Assembly (NCBI GenBank): GCA_964520425.1
Contig: CAZFMX010000051.1
Coordinates: 1-23,853, forward strand
DNA from: JAFGFY01 sp964520425
GTDB taxonomy: Bacteria > Desulfobacterota > DSM-4660 > Desulfatiglandales > HGW-15
Direction of reading: 5' to 3'
DNA length: 23,853 bases
How positions within the stretch are numbered: the stretch's first letter is position 1; every line of letters begins with the position of its first letter. Below the pieces are notes generated by a model. The model made no database searches. It worked only from the letters and a program-made list of their open reading frames with translations, and was not told where the DNA came from. The translations under genes were made by a program, and so were the position numbers. Below, piece by piece: positions 7,302 to 15,995 of this stretch.

Positions 7302-8048
7302 TTAGTCTCCCAGCATCTTCTCGCGTCTCTCTACTCGTGCAAATGTGAGTAGGACAATGGCCGCAATCAACAAAAGAAACAATATACGATTCTGAAGGGT
7401 CCAGGCAAAGAGCTCCGTCTCATCTCCATTTTTAATGGCCAGGGGGTTGAAGAAGGGGGATACGCGCATTTGATTATCACCGAAACCGGAAAACAGACCA
7501 TTAAGGGCAAGAAGCGTCACTGAGGCCATGGCGCCGGAGATCTCACTCCTGAAAAAAGCGGCAAAGGCCATGCCCGCGATCAGGTAGAAAAGGGCCGCCT
7601 GGAGCGCTCCATAGTATGAAACAAAGGGAAATGACGTAAAAAAGGCAAGGGTAACCATAGCCAACAGTATTTGGCTGAACAGCAGTATGAAGAAGCACCC
7701 TGTCATTTTTGCCAGCCAAATCCGGTGGCAACCTCCGGGCACGGTATAGGCGATCTCCAATGTACGGCTATCCATCTCGCTGGCGACAATACGGATGCCA
7801 AGGCCAATGGCCAGAACAACAAGCGGCCCACCCATAAAAAGTGACTGAGCATGCACAGCCTCAAATCCCGTCTTCCGCCAGCCCACAAGCAGAATGAAGG
7901 CTTGAAATGCGGGCCAGAGTAAAGGTAGCAGAATCGGGATCCAGAAACGTCGCCCTGCTACCAGCTGAGTGGAGAGGTGCACCAGTCTCAGATAGCCTCT
8001 TAAACGGTCTGACAAGCCTTCTTTGAATGAATGGGTTTGATCGTTCAT
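7302..8048 (-). CDS. ABC-2-type transporter permease subunit
   Basis: A 248-residue protein with six predicted membrane helices, at roughly residues 33-57, 71-92, 115-140, 143-166, 169-189 and 221-239, and a basic cytoplasmic N-terminus. The stretch SEMDSRTLEIAYTVPGGCHRIWLAKM between helices 2 and 3 is the coupling-helix region typical of ABC-2 permeases (E-x-R-T-L-E, then a small residue-rich turn and LAKM). It carries no ATPase domain of its own. Its natural partner is the ABC ATPase fused to the RND protein encoded just upstream, or the separate ATPase at the operon start. A 132-bp gap containing a repeat relic separates it from the fusion gene. A weak GAGAG precedes the ATG at 8048. Substrate unknown. 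Confidence 0.85.
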   Translation of the reverse strand: MNDQTHSFKEGLSDRLRGYLRLVHLSTQLVAGRRFWIPILLPLLWPAFQAFILLVGWRKTGFEAVHAQSLFMGGPLVVLAIGLGIRIVASEMDSRTLEIAYTVPGGCHRIWLAKMTGCFFILLFSQILLAMVTLAFFTSFPFVSYYGALQAALFYLIAGMAFAAFFRSEISGAMASVTLLALNGLFSGFGDNQMRVSPFFNPLAIKNGDETELFAWTLQNRILFLLLIAAIVLLTFARVERREKMLGD

Positions 8049-8070
8049 TGTACTCTCATTATTGTTTCAG

Positions 8071-8166
8071 TCTACGAGTGATACTCCTCACGCATAGCGT
8101 GATTCCTCAGTAACCCCCCGCCAAGGGAAACAAGGGACAAAGGCTTTTTAAAGTCTTTGTCCTTTG
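8071..8166. repeat. Relic of the palindromic repeat family inside the operon
   Basis: A hairpin TCACGC-ATA-GCGTGA at 8088-8102 is followed by arms 8131-8147 and 8150-8166 (CAAGGGACAAAGGCTTT against its near complement, 15 of 17). The order and sequence parallel 2582-2645 of the large palindrome: hairpin, C-rich run, then CAAGGGACARAGGCTTTT. Here the right half follows at once, as if the core had been deleted. On the minus strand the second hairpin follows the stop codon of the RND-ABC fusion by 14 bp and could attenuate transcription or protect the mRNA end. Confidence 0.65.
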
Positions 8167-8180
8167 ACCAGTTTTCTTCA

Positions 8181-11100
8181 TCATTCTCTCCTTAAACCGA
8201 CCAGCTGGAGATAACCGTCTTGAAGATTGGGTGACACGGCACATGCCTGGGCACCAGGCGGCCGAGGACATAAGACACGCGCCAGAGTAAAGCCGTCCTC
8301 CTCAGGCACCTGATCCACCACCATAGCATCTTCCGGAAGAGATCCCTCCTCCTCAGGACCTATCCGCATTTCCCAAACTCTGTCCTCTGCCTCACGCGTA
8401 AGTAGAGAAGGTTCTCCGTCAAACACCTTTTCACCCCTGGCCAGCACGATGACCCGATCACAAGCCACGGCCACATCCTCCACCACATGGGTGGAAAAGA
8501 GGACCACCCGCGTCTTGGCAAGCTCTGCCAATAGGTTCCTGAACCGGATGCGCTCCCGGGGGTCAAGGCCCACCGTGGGTTCGTCCACGATGATCACAGC
8601 AGGAAGCCGAAGCAAAGTCCTGGCAACGGCCACCCTCTGGCGCATGCCGCCTGAATAGCCCCCGATTTTTCTGTCCGCCTGTTCTGAAAGTCCTACCTCT
8701 TTGAGCAAGAGTTCAACCCTTTTTTGCCTCTCGGACTCGGTACCAATGTCATATAAAAGGGCGTAATATTCTAGGTACTCGCGACCAGACAAATCCTTAG
8801 GGAGCCCAAAATCCTGGGGAAGATACCCCACCCAGCGGGCAAGGTGGCGCCGGATATGTTTGATATCAACACCGCCCAGATGGATGGTCCCTAACGAAGG
8901 TTCTAGAATACCGGCGAGCATTCTCAGGAGCGTTGTTTTCCCGGCACCATTGGGGCCCAGAATGCCCATCATGCCGCTTCGAATACTGAAATGGATATTT
9001 TTCAATGCCTCGACTTCCTCCCGCGGCAGGTCCAGACCGAAGATCCTCCGGCACATCTTCCGCCACAGGGTTCGGGATCGACGCAGGAACCCCCTATCCA
9101 TCCGCTCGGGGATGATTCCCGCGGACAGCTGCTTTGCCGTCCGTCGACCCAATTGTGCCCATACGATGATGGTCCCCACCAGTACCAGGGCCAGCCACGG
9201 TAGGCGCACGGTTCGATCTTCCATCCAGGGTAGTAAAGTGTAGGTCCATCCCAACATGGCAAAGATGGTCCACGGAATGAGAACGGCCAATAGATGTTCA
9301 ATCCCTCCGGGCGCAACCCGACCGAGGGTGTCGCATTTACCCCTGAGTCTCCTGAGTTGGATCAGCAGCCGACCTGCCATTACAGCGCCTGCAAAAGAAA
9401 AGACTAAACGCCACCACATGGTATTCAGGGAAAAGGCCAGGTACCCGATCCCCGCCAGGAACACGACCAGGGTGATGACTTTTTGGCGCGCGTCCCGGGG
9501 TAAAAAGGGCTTTCCCCCTAAAGCCAAAACCCGCTCGCCAAAGTCTTGTCCCATCCGCAATGCGCGTCCGATAGGACCTGGACGTCCGTATACCTTGCGA
9601 AGATACCGCACCTCAACCAAAGGCGGACCTTCATCCGAATCCGGCTCCGGCAACTCGGGTCTCCTGAAGACGAGGACTGCCAATCCGAGAAACAGTGCGG
9701 CCACCAGCACAGTTGTGATAATCTGCCAGGTCATGGAGGTAATCTGATCCAGAACAAATAGAGGGGTCATAACAGCTGTTGTCGCGCCCAACCACGCCAA
9801 TACCACCCAGGGGCCGAGCCGTCCAAAGATCTTGTCCAGGCGATTCAGAAACACGAAACCTACGGGAGTAACGAGCAGAGTAAGTAGGCTGGAAGTGGCC
9901 AACCCTCCCATGACGACCACGGCAAATGGGGGCCATATTTCATTTTCCCTCCCTGTGGTAAGGGCCAAGGGCCAGAGACCGGCAATAGTTGTGCAGGTGG
10001 TCATCAATATAGGACGAGTCCTCTCCCGAACCGCGGCAAGGGCGGCCGCGCCTGCTGTCCATGAACTCCTGAGAACCCTCTGCTGCATACGATCCACCAG
10101 CAGAATAGCCGGGTTGACCGTAAGACCCAGCAGAGCGACACACCCTGCCAAAGCCATTGGCCCGGCCGGGATGCCGGCCAGCACAAGGGCCCATGTGGCA
10201 CCCAGAATGGTGAGAGGCACAGCAAACAATACCAGGACCGGTAGGGTAAGGGATTCAAAGGTCATGGCCAGAACAGCAAAGAGCATGAGGATCATGGGCA
10301 CAAGAAGACGTCTGAACCAACCGGTGGATTCCTCCTCATCAGGGGAATCAATCGTATATCCTGTTGGGCGATGGACCCCCCGTATCATGTTTCGAATGTT
10401 TTCATCCAGGGTCTTGCGGGCCGGCCCTGTTTCGGGGACTTGATCGCTGAAGCGGTAATAGACACTCAACTCACGGCGCCCGTTGTGATGTTGAATCATG
10501 GGGGGCGGCGGCATTTTGTGTGTATCGGCCACAAGACCCAATGGGATAATCCCGGCTTGTGTATTGAGACGGAGATTATCCATCTCCCGGCTGATGTTTG
10601 TGTGCCGTATTTCAGGGGTTCGGACTTTCATGGGAATCTCTCGTCCATCCGCCAGAATGAGTCCGGTCTGCATCGTGGTACCCTCACGGCCGAGCATACT
10701 CAGCATGGGGAGTACATCACCCGGTGTAAGGCCCAGGCTGTCGAGCATGAAATGATTGGGCACAATCTGTATTTCATCCTGCCCCTCTTTCGCGGAAATC
10801 CACACACCGTGCCTGCCCACCTCCGGGACGGATTCGAGCCTTTCCTTTATGGCCTTGGCCAGTTCCATCAAGTGACCGGCATCCGGACCGGATAACACGA
10901 TCTCGGCCGGACCTTGCCCGAAAAGGCCGGCCTCACCCCCCCCATCAGAGCTGTTGTCGCCGGAGGTCTGTTCGGATCGGACGTTCAAACCCTTTTGTGT
11001 CTCTGCGGCCTCACGCACCTTGGCACGAACCCGGCGTGCTGAAATGTCTTCGGGACGTTCATCCGGATCCACAAGATGGACGGTGAGGGAGGCATTCCCC

Positions 11101-12932
11101 TCTTGGATCACGCTTTCCACATACTCGACGCCTTCCAGATCAATGGCCGCCTGCTCCAATGCTTCAAAGTCCTTGCCAATCGCTTCAAGAGATTCTCCTG
11201 AAGGGACATCTACGGAAAGTCGAATCTGATCCGCTTCCTCCGCTTCTTGGGATATCGTGTTCACGCCGATCCACGGAATCGCCACGATGACCGTAAACAA
11301 CACGGCAGCAGCGACTATCGTAAGCCATGCCGCGGGACGGCGCAGGGCGACCTTTAGCAGCCCGGAAAACAACTCACGCCCTCGGTCAGGCGGGACCTGG
11401 CCTGCGTAGAGTTTGCGTCGCTCTCGCGTGATCTTGAGACGGGACAAAGCAGCGGGGGCTGCGAGGCGTCTGGCAAGGAGGGGCACCAGTCCAACGGCGA
11501 CCAGCAGGGAGGAAATCAGGGGCAGCAGAATGGCCACCGCCAGTATCCTGAGCATTCCCCTCATCATAACGTCTTCAGTGAGAAATGCGACGGGCAGGAA
11601 GACCACGGCTGTGGTCGCCGTCGCCGCCACAATGGCCCGGACGGTCAGCCCCACACCCTGGGAGGCAGCCTCATCCGGAGAGACACCCCGTTCAAGCCGG
11701 CGCTGAACCGCTTCGTAGACAACGATACTATTGTCCACCAGCATGCCGATGCCTACGGCCAAACCGAAAAGGGTGATAAGGTTAAGAGAATAATTTCCTA
11801 CAAATAACATGGCAAGGGCCGCAAGCAGGCTGACAGGTACGGCGACGGCCACGACACACACGGCCCTGAACTGCCGTATGAACAGAAAGAGCACGACAAG
11901 GGAGATAAGGAACCCGCTGAGAGCCAACTGCTTCAATCTGTCTATCAGTTTTTCAACATATTCGGCTCCGTCAAAACCGATCAGGAATTCAACACCATAG
12001 GACCTGAACTCATTCTCCAGGCTTTCGAGGCGGGCGTGCAATTCACGGCCCAATTTCACCAGATTGGCACCCTCCTCTTTAAAGATGATAAGACCTACCG
12101 AGGGCTTGCTGTTGACCCGAAACAGCATGTCTTTTTGTCCTGTGCCTCGCTCCACTACGGACACGTGACGAATCAGAACAGGTTTGTCCAGTTCGACCCT
12201 TGTCTCGGCGATAGCGTGGGTGCCTCGGGGACGGCCGTCTAGCATGACGGCCGTGCGTCTGTCCTCATCTTCTAAACCTCCCAGAAAACGGAGTCGCTGC
12301 ACTGAACGGGAGAGTGACCTTCCGACACTGGATGGGGATATGCCCAGCGCTGCGCAACGGTCAGGATCGATCTGAACGGTCACTTCTTCAGGTGCACCGC
12401 CTGCAACCCATACAGTGTCTACTCCAGTGATCGCTGAAAGGCGAGGTTGAATGCGGTCATCAACAAGGCTGCGCAGGGCATTGGTATCGGCGCCTCCTAT
12501 CACTTGAACGATCATGACGAAACGGCTAATCGAGGAAAGATCCTGGGTATCGACCCTGATCATTGTTCCCTGAGGTTGACCCCGGGTCAATTCGACGGCG
12601 AGTCGCTGCAATTCCAGCTGCCTGACCTTTATATCACTGTCGGGTTCGAAACGAACACGGAAGGATCCCCGGGAACCGCTGACCTCACCCCAAGACTCAG
12701 CCAAGCCGGGCAACTCAGAAGCCCTTGCCTCCAGGGGAAGCAGGATCTCGCGCTCCACCACCTCTGGTTCGCTGTTCGGGCGCATAAAAGAGACGTGGAG
12801 TTGATCCCCCTCCAGGTCCGGAAGAAGCTCTATGGGGATCTTTTCCCAGCCGACGATGCCCAGCAGGACGATGGCGGCAAAAAACATGGATGTGGCCACG
12901 GGTCGGCGAACTGGGAGACTGGTCCAATTCAT
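8181..12932 (-). CDS. RND efflux pump fused to an ABC transporter ATPase domain
   Basis: One uninterrupted 1583-residue frame. Residues 1 to about 1040 form an RND inner-membrane pump of the HAE1/MdtBC kind: N-terminal helix PVRRPVATSMFFAAIVLLG, periplasmic porter domains, VGIGMLVDNSIVVYEA (helix 4, Asp400) and LGLTVNPAILLVDRM (helix 10, Asn940-Pro941 where AcrB has Lys-Asn). Two further helices follow, then LVEVRYLRKVYG (A-loop Tyr1115), then about four helices (roughly 1145-1270). An ABC ATPase core comes last: Walker A GPNGAGKTT at 1326-1334, Q-loop YLPQDFG, signature YSGGM at 1426-1430, Walker B VIIVDEPT with Asp1450/Glu1451, D-loop GLDP, and H-loop STHVV. The ATG overlaps the stop of RND1 (ATGA). 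All ATPase motifs are intact, so activity is plausible. I infer an ABC partner in the small permease downstream. Confidence 0.93.
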   Translation of the reverse strand: MNWTSLPVRRPVATSMFFAAIVLLGIVGWEKIPIELLPDLEGDQLHVSFMRPNSEPEVVEREILLPLEARASELPGLAESWGEVSGSRGSFRVRFEPDSDIKVRQLELQRLAVELTRGQPQGTMIRVDTQDLSSISRFVMIVQVIGGADTNALRSLVDDRIQPRLSAITGVDTVWVAGGAPEEVTVQIDPDRCAALGISPSSVGRSLSRSVQRLRFLGGLEDEDRRTAVMLDGRPRGTHAIAETRVELDKPVLIRHVSVVERGTGQKDMLFRVNSKPSVGLIIFKEEGANLVKLGRELHARLESLENEFRSYGVEFLIGFDGAEYVEKLIDRLKQLALSGFLISLVVLFLFIRQFRAVCVVAVAVPVSLLAALAMLFVGNYSLNLITLFGLAVGIGMLVDNSIVVYEAVQRRLERGVSPDEAASQGVGLTVRAIVAATATTAVVFLPVAFLTEDVMMRGMLRILAVAILLPLISSLLVAVGLVPLLARRLAAPAALSRLKITRERRKLYAGQVPPDRGRELFSGLLKVALRRPAAWLTIVAAAVLFTVIVAIPWIGVNTISQEAEEADQIRLSVDVPSGESLEAIGKDFEALEQAAIDLEGVEYVESVIQEGNASLTVHLVDPDERPEDISARRVRAKVREAAETQKGLNVRSEQTSGDNSSDGGGEAGLFGQGPAEIVLSGPDAGHLMELAKAIKERLESVPEVGRHGVWISAKEGQDEIQIVPNHFMLDSLGLTPGDVLPMLSMLGREGTTMQTGLILADGREIPMKVRTPEIRHTNISREMDNLRLNTQAGIIPLGLVADTHKMPPPPMIQHHNGRRELSVYYRFSDQVPETGPARKTLDENIRNMIRGVHRPTGYTIDSPDEEESTGWFRRLLVPMILMLFAVLAMTFESLTLPVLVLFAVPLTILGATWALVLAGIPAGPMALAGCVALLGLTVNPAILLVDRMQQRVLRSSWTAGAAALAAVRERTRPILMTTCTTIAGLWPLALTTGRENEIWPPFAVVVMGGLATSSLLTLLVTPVGFVFLNRLDKIFGRLGPWVVLAWLGATTAVMTPLFVLDQITSMTWQIITTVLVAALFLGLAVLVFRRPELPEPDSDEGPPLVEVRYLRKVYGRPGPIGRALRMGQDFGERVLALGGKPFLPRDARQKVITLVVFLAGIGYLAFSLNTMWWRLVFSFAGAVMAGRLLIQLRRLRGKCDTLGRVAPGGIEHLLAVLIPWTIFAMLGWTYTLLPWMEDRTVRLPWLALVLVGTIIVWAQLGRRTAKQLSAGIIPERMDRGFLRRSRTLWRKMCRRIFGLDLPREEVEALKNIHFSIRSGMMGILGPNGAGKTTLLRMLAGILEPSLGTIHLGGVDIKHIRRHLARWVGYLPQDFGLPKDLSGREYLEYYALLYDIGTESERQKRVELLLKEVGLSEQADRKIGGYSGGMRQRVAVARTLLRLPAVIIVDEPTVGLDPRERIRFRNLLAELAKTRVVLFSTHVVEDVAVACDRVIVLARGEKVFDGEPSLLTREAEDRVWEMRIGPEEEGSLPEDAMVVDQVPEEDGFTLARVLCPRPPGAQACAVSPNLQDGYLQLVGLRRE

Positions 12933-15900
12933 GACTTGACCTGTTTGAATCTTAAGAAGTCCAGAACAAGATATAGACAGGGGATAACCAGGAGCGAAAA
13001 GCAGGTGGAAGCAATAATACCCCCGATGATGGTCAGGGCCATGGGACTCCTTAGCTGAGCGGCCTCTCCTGCGCCGATGGCGAGGGGAAGTAATGCCAGA
13101 ACGGTTGTTGCAGTGGTCATCACGATGGGGCGGAGCCGTATGGAGGCTGCTCTGGCCAGGGCCGTTTTGCGCTCAAGTCCCTCAGCCATCAGTTGCCGGG
13201 CGGTCTGTACCAGGAGGATGGCGTCATTCACGGCGATTCCCAGCAACACGATGAGGCCTATGAACGACATCACGCCTATGGGCCTGCCACCGGGTACCAG
13301 GGCTATAGCCACACCCACAAGGGCTAGGGGGACCGAAGCGAGTACTGTGACCGGGTGCACCAGTGATTCGAAGGTACCGGCCAATACCATGAACACGAGA
13401 AGGAGAGCGATAACCCCGGCCCATCGCAGTTCGGAAAAGGTCTGTTTCCGTTCTTCCTCCTCACCGGTAAGCTGAATCCTCGATCCGGGAGCCAATTCGA
13501 TCCCAGACAGGGCCGTTTCAACTGCTTCACGAGCTGCGGGGTATTCCACACCGGAGGTGATGCGAGCGGTCACCCTGGCGATACGCCGCTGATCTCGACG
13601 AAAAATCTCGAGCGCTCCCTCCATGGGTTCAAAATGAGCCACATCTCCCACGGTCAGAAGTTGCCCCGAATCTGTTGTAAAAGGAACATTTTTCAGGTCT
13701 ATATGCCGGGCGGTCGCCAGGCGAAGCACCACATCACGTTCTTCATCGCCTGTGGAAAGCTTCGTAATCCTCCGGCCGTCCAGGACGGTCTCTAGGACAT
13801 TGGCGATGTCATCGATCTCCACACCAAGGCCGTCGCAAAGGGTTCGGTTAAGAATAACATGCAGTTCCGGAGGACCCCCTTCAAAGGAAGAGCGCACATT
13901 CCATAGTTCGGATCGTCTTCTTAAGCGCTCGAGTACATTGTCCGCTCCTCGGCGAAGATCTGCCAGGGAACGGCCCGAAATCTCAACCTGTATGGGGGGA
14001 CCTGTTGTACCGAGAGCACGGGCCAGGTTTGATGTACCCAACTCCCAGGAAACCTCTACATTAGGAAGATCGGCCACGGCCGGTGCTGCGGCGCGAACAA
14101 CCTGACTCGCGGTCTTTCCACCGGCACTCAAACGCACGAGGATCCGTGCAGTGTTTTCCCCTGACCGCTCTTCGCGGATGAGGCGATCATCTTCAGGAAG
14201 GCGACCGACCTCTGACAGTATGGCACGAAGATCACTGCCGGCAGCCTGCTTGATGATCGCTTCAACCATGGCTGTCATGTTCTCGGTGGACTCCACCCTC
14301 TGTCCAGGCGGACCGATCAGACGAAGGGAAAATTCTCTGGGATCTGCCGGGGCCAGAAGTTCTGTCCCCAGGCCAAGTAACTGGGTGATGGCAACGGCCA
14401 CAAGCAGGATACTGACTGCAACCACCCGAAAAGGATGCCGAAGCAACCGCAGGACAATAGCCTCTATTTTAGCCTTTCCCGGATCAAGGGCTCGTGTCTT
14501 TCCGCGGGGCAGGAACCATCCTGCCAGGGCGGGAATTAGAAATACGGCCACGGCCAGAGATGCAACAAGTGAAACGACCACGGTAAAGGATAGGCCCGAT
14601 ACCAAACGGGCCGCAAGGCCTCGGATGAAAAGAACAGGCAGAAAAACCACGCAGGTGGTGAGTGTACTGGCCGCGACGGCGCCGGCGACCATGGCAGCGC
14701 CCCGTGGGGCGGCTTCTTCGGGAGGATCTCCTTCTGAGCGCCGCCTAAAGATACTTTCTACCACCACAATGGCGTTATCCACCAGCATGCCGGCTCCCAG
14801 GGCCAAGCCGCCTAGGGTCATCAAATTGAGGCTTTGATCGGCAAAATGCATGGCAAAGAGTGTGGCCATCAAGGAGACGGGAACCGCGGTGGCTACAACG
14901 ATCGTAGGCCCGGCGGAACGTAGAAACAGGGTCAATACCAGTATAGCGAGAAGGATCCCGATCAAGGCGGCGTCTTCCACATCCTCGATGGCATCTTCTA
15001 CGAGCGCCGCCTCGTCACTGACGATTCGAACCTCCACACCTGGAAGATCGGCTCCGAGCCGTTCCATGGCCTCCCGTACCGTTCGGGAGACGGAAACCGT
15101 ATTCGCGCCTGCCTCTTTATAGGCAGAAAGACCCACACCTTCGATTCCGTCAACGCGCACCAGATCAGTGATTTCCCGGTTCGCCATAAACACCTGTCCA
15201 AGGTCCTCCACCCGAACAGGAACCTGCCGTTCTTCGGAATCGCGCTCATATTTGACCACGACCTGGGCAACGTCCTCGGGTTTCCGAAACCGGGATAGCC
15301 CGCGAACCAGGTAAACGCTGTCCCCTTCTTCCAGCGTACCGGCATCTATATCAAAATTGGCGCCTCGAATACGCTGTTCCAACAGGTTTATGGTCACTCC
15401 GTGGGCTTCCAAAAGGTAACGATCGAGAAGAACATGTACCTCTTCCTCACGACCGCCGGTCACCCGAACCTCTGCCACGCCTTCCAATTGCTCCAGAGCC
15501 GGGGCGACCTGCCGGCGGGCAACGCGCCGGAGCTCCGCCAGGTCGGGACGGCCTTCAGGCGCCACCAGACCCAGCGTCAAAATGGGAAGCTGCCGGGGAT
15601 CCTGACGTCGAACCAGCACTTCGTCCACATCCGTATCCGCGGCAATGGGATTGACCGCCTTCTGTACGTCTACCAGCGCCAGGTCCATGTCAGAGTGCCA
15701 GTCAAAGGTCACCCTCGCGATCAGGATCCCTGTGCGTGCCACCTGATCAATAGCCCTGATCCCGCGAACCGTAAACAGACGCTGTTCCACCTGTTCGCCA
15801 TAGAGGCGTTCCATTTCGGTAGGCGGTCTATCACCGGAGCTTATAGACACCAGAACGGTGGGACTTTGGAGATCAGGCAGAAGATCCAGAGGAAGGCTTT

Positions 15901-15991
15901 TTCCGGAGATCCATCCCAGCACCATGACGGCTGCCGCAAGGACTGTCACGGCCACCGGACGTCTTGTCGCATAGCGTGCGAGTGTGTACAT
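12929..15991 (-). CDS. RND efflux transporter permease (HAE1/MdtBC-like), subunit 1
   Basis: A 1020-residue proton-driven inner-membrane pump, normal length for the AcrB/MdtB/MdtC group. Visible features are the N-terminal helix ARYATRRPVAVTVLAAAVMVLG, two large periplasmic loops (porter and docking domains), LGAGMLVDNAIVVVES in helix 4 with the proton-relay Asp405, and LLGIAVNDAILLVQTA in helix 10, where Asn922-Asp923 replaces the Lys-Asn of AcrB. This substitution is common outside the AcrB subgroup. It starts 4 bp after the adaptor gene and overlaps the fusion gene by ATGA, so the two RND proteins are probably made in step and may assemble as a heterotrimer, as MdtB and MdtC do. Substrate cannot be read from sequence. 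Confidence 0.93.
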   Translation of the reverse strand: MYTLARYATRRPVAVTVLAAAVMVLGWISGKSLPLDLLPDLQSPTVLVSISSGDRPPTEMERLYGEQVEQRLFTVRGIRAIDQVARTGILIARVTFDWHSDMDLALVDVQKAVNPIAADTDVDEVLVRRQDPRQLPILTLGLVAPEGRPDLAELRRVARRQVAPALEQLEGVAEVRVTGGREEEVHVLLDRYLLEAHGVTINLLEQRIRGANFDIDAGTLEEGDSVYLVRGLSRFRKPEDVAQVVVKYERDSEERQVPVRVEDLGQVFMANREITDLVRVDGIEGVGLSAYKEAGANTVSVSRTVREAMERLGADLPGVEVRIVSDEAALVEDAIEDVEDAALIGILLAILVLTLFLRSAGPTIVVATAVPVSLMATLFAMHFADQSLNLMTLGGLALGAGMLVDNAIVVVESIFRRRSEGDPPEEAAPRGAAMVAGAVAASTLTTCVVFLPVLFIRGLAARLVSGLSFTVVVSLVASLAVAVFLIPALAGWFLPRGKTRALDPGKAKIEAIVLRLLRHPFRVVAVSILLVAVAITQLLGLGTELLAPADPREFSLRLIGPPGQRVESTENMTAMVEAIIKQAAGSDLRAILSEVGRLPEDDRLIREERSGENTARILVRLSAGGKTASQVVRAAAPAVADLPNVEVSWELGTSNLARALGTTGPPIQVEISGRSLADLRRGADNVLERLRRRSELWNVRSSFEGGPPELHVILNRTLCDGLGVEIDDIANVLETVLDGRRITKLSTGDEERDVVLRLATARHIDLKNVPFTTDSGQLLTVGDVAHFEPMEGALEIFRRDQRRIARVTARITSGVEYPAAREAVETALSGIELAPGSRIQLTGEEEERKQTFSELRWAGVIALLLVFMVLAGTFESLVHPVTVLASVPLALVGVAIALVPGGRPIGVMSFIGLIVLLGIAVNDAILLVQTARQLMAEGLERKTALARAASIRLRPIVMTTATTVLALLPLAIGAGEAAQLRSPMALTIIGGIIASTCFSLLVIPCLYLVLDFLRFKQVKS

Positions 15992-15995
15992 CGGA

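Noticed and set aside
8449..15122. Many plus-strand open frames opposite the RND genes, up to 228 codons
   Set aside because: Arg/Ser/Thr/Ala-rich, low-complexity translations without domains; they are antisense shadows of the GC-rich RND coding frames.
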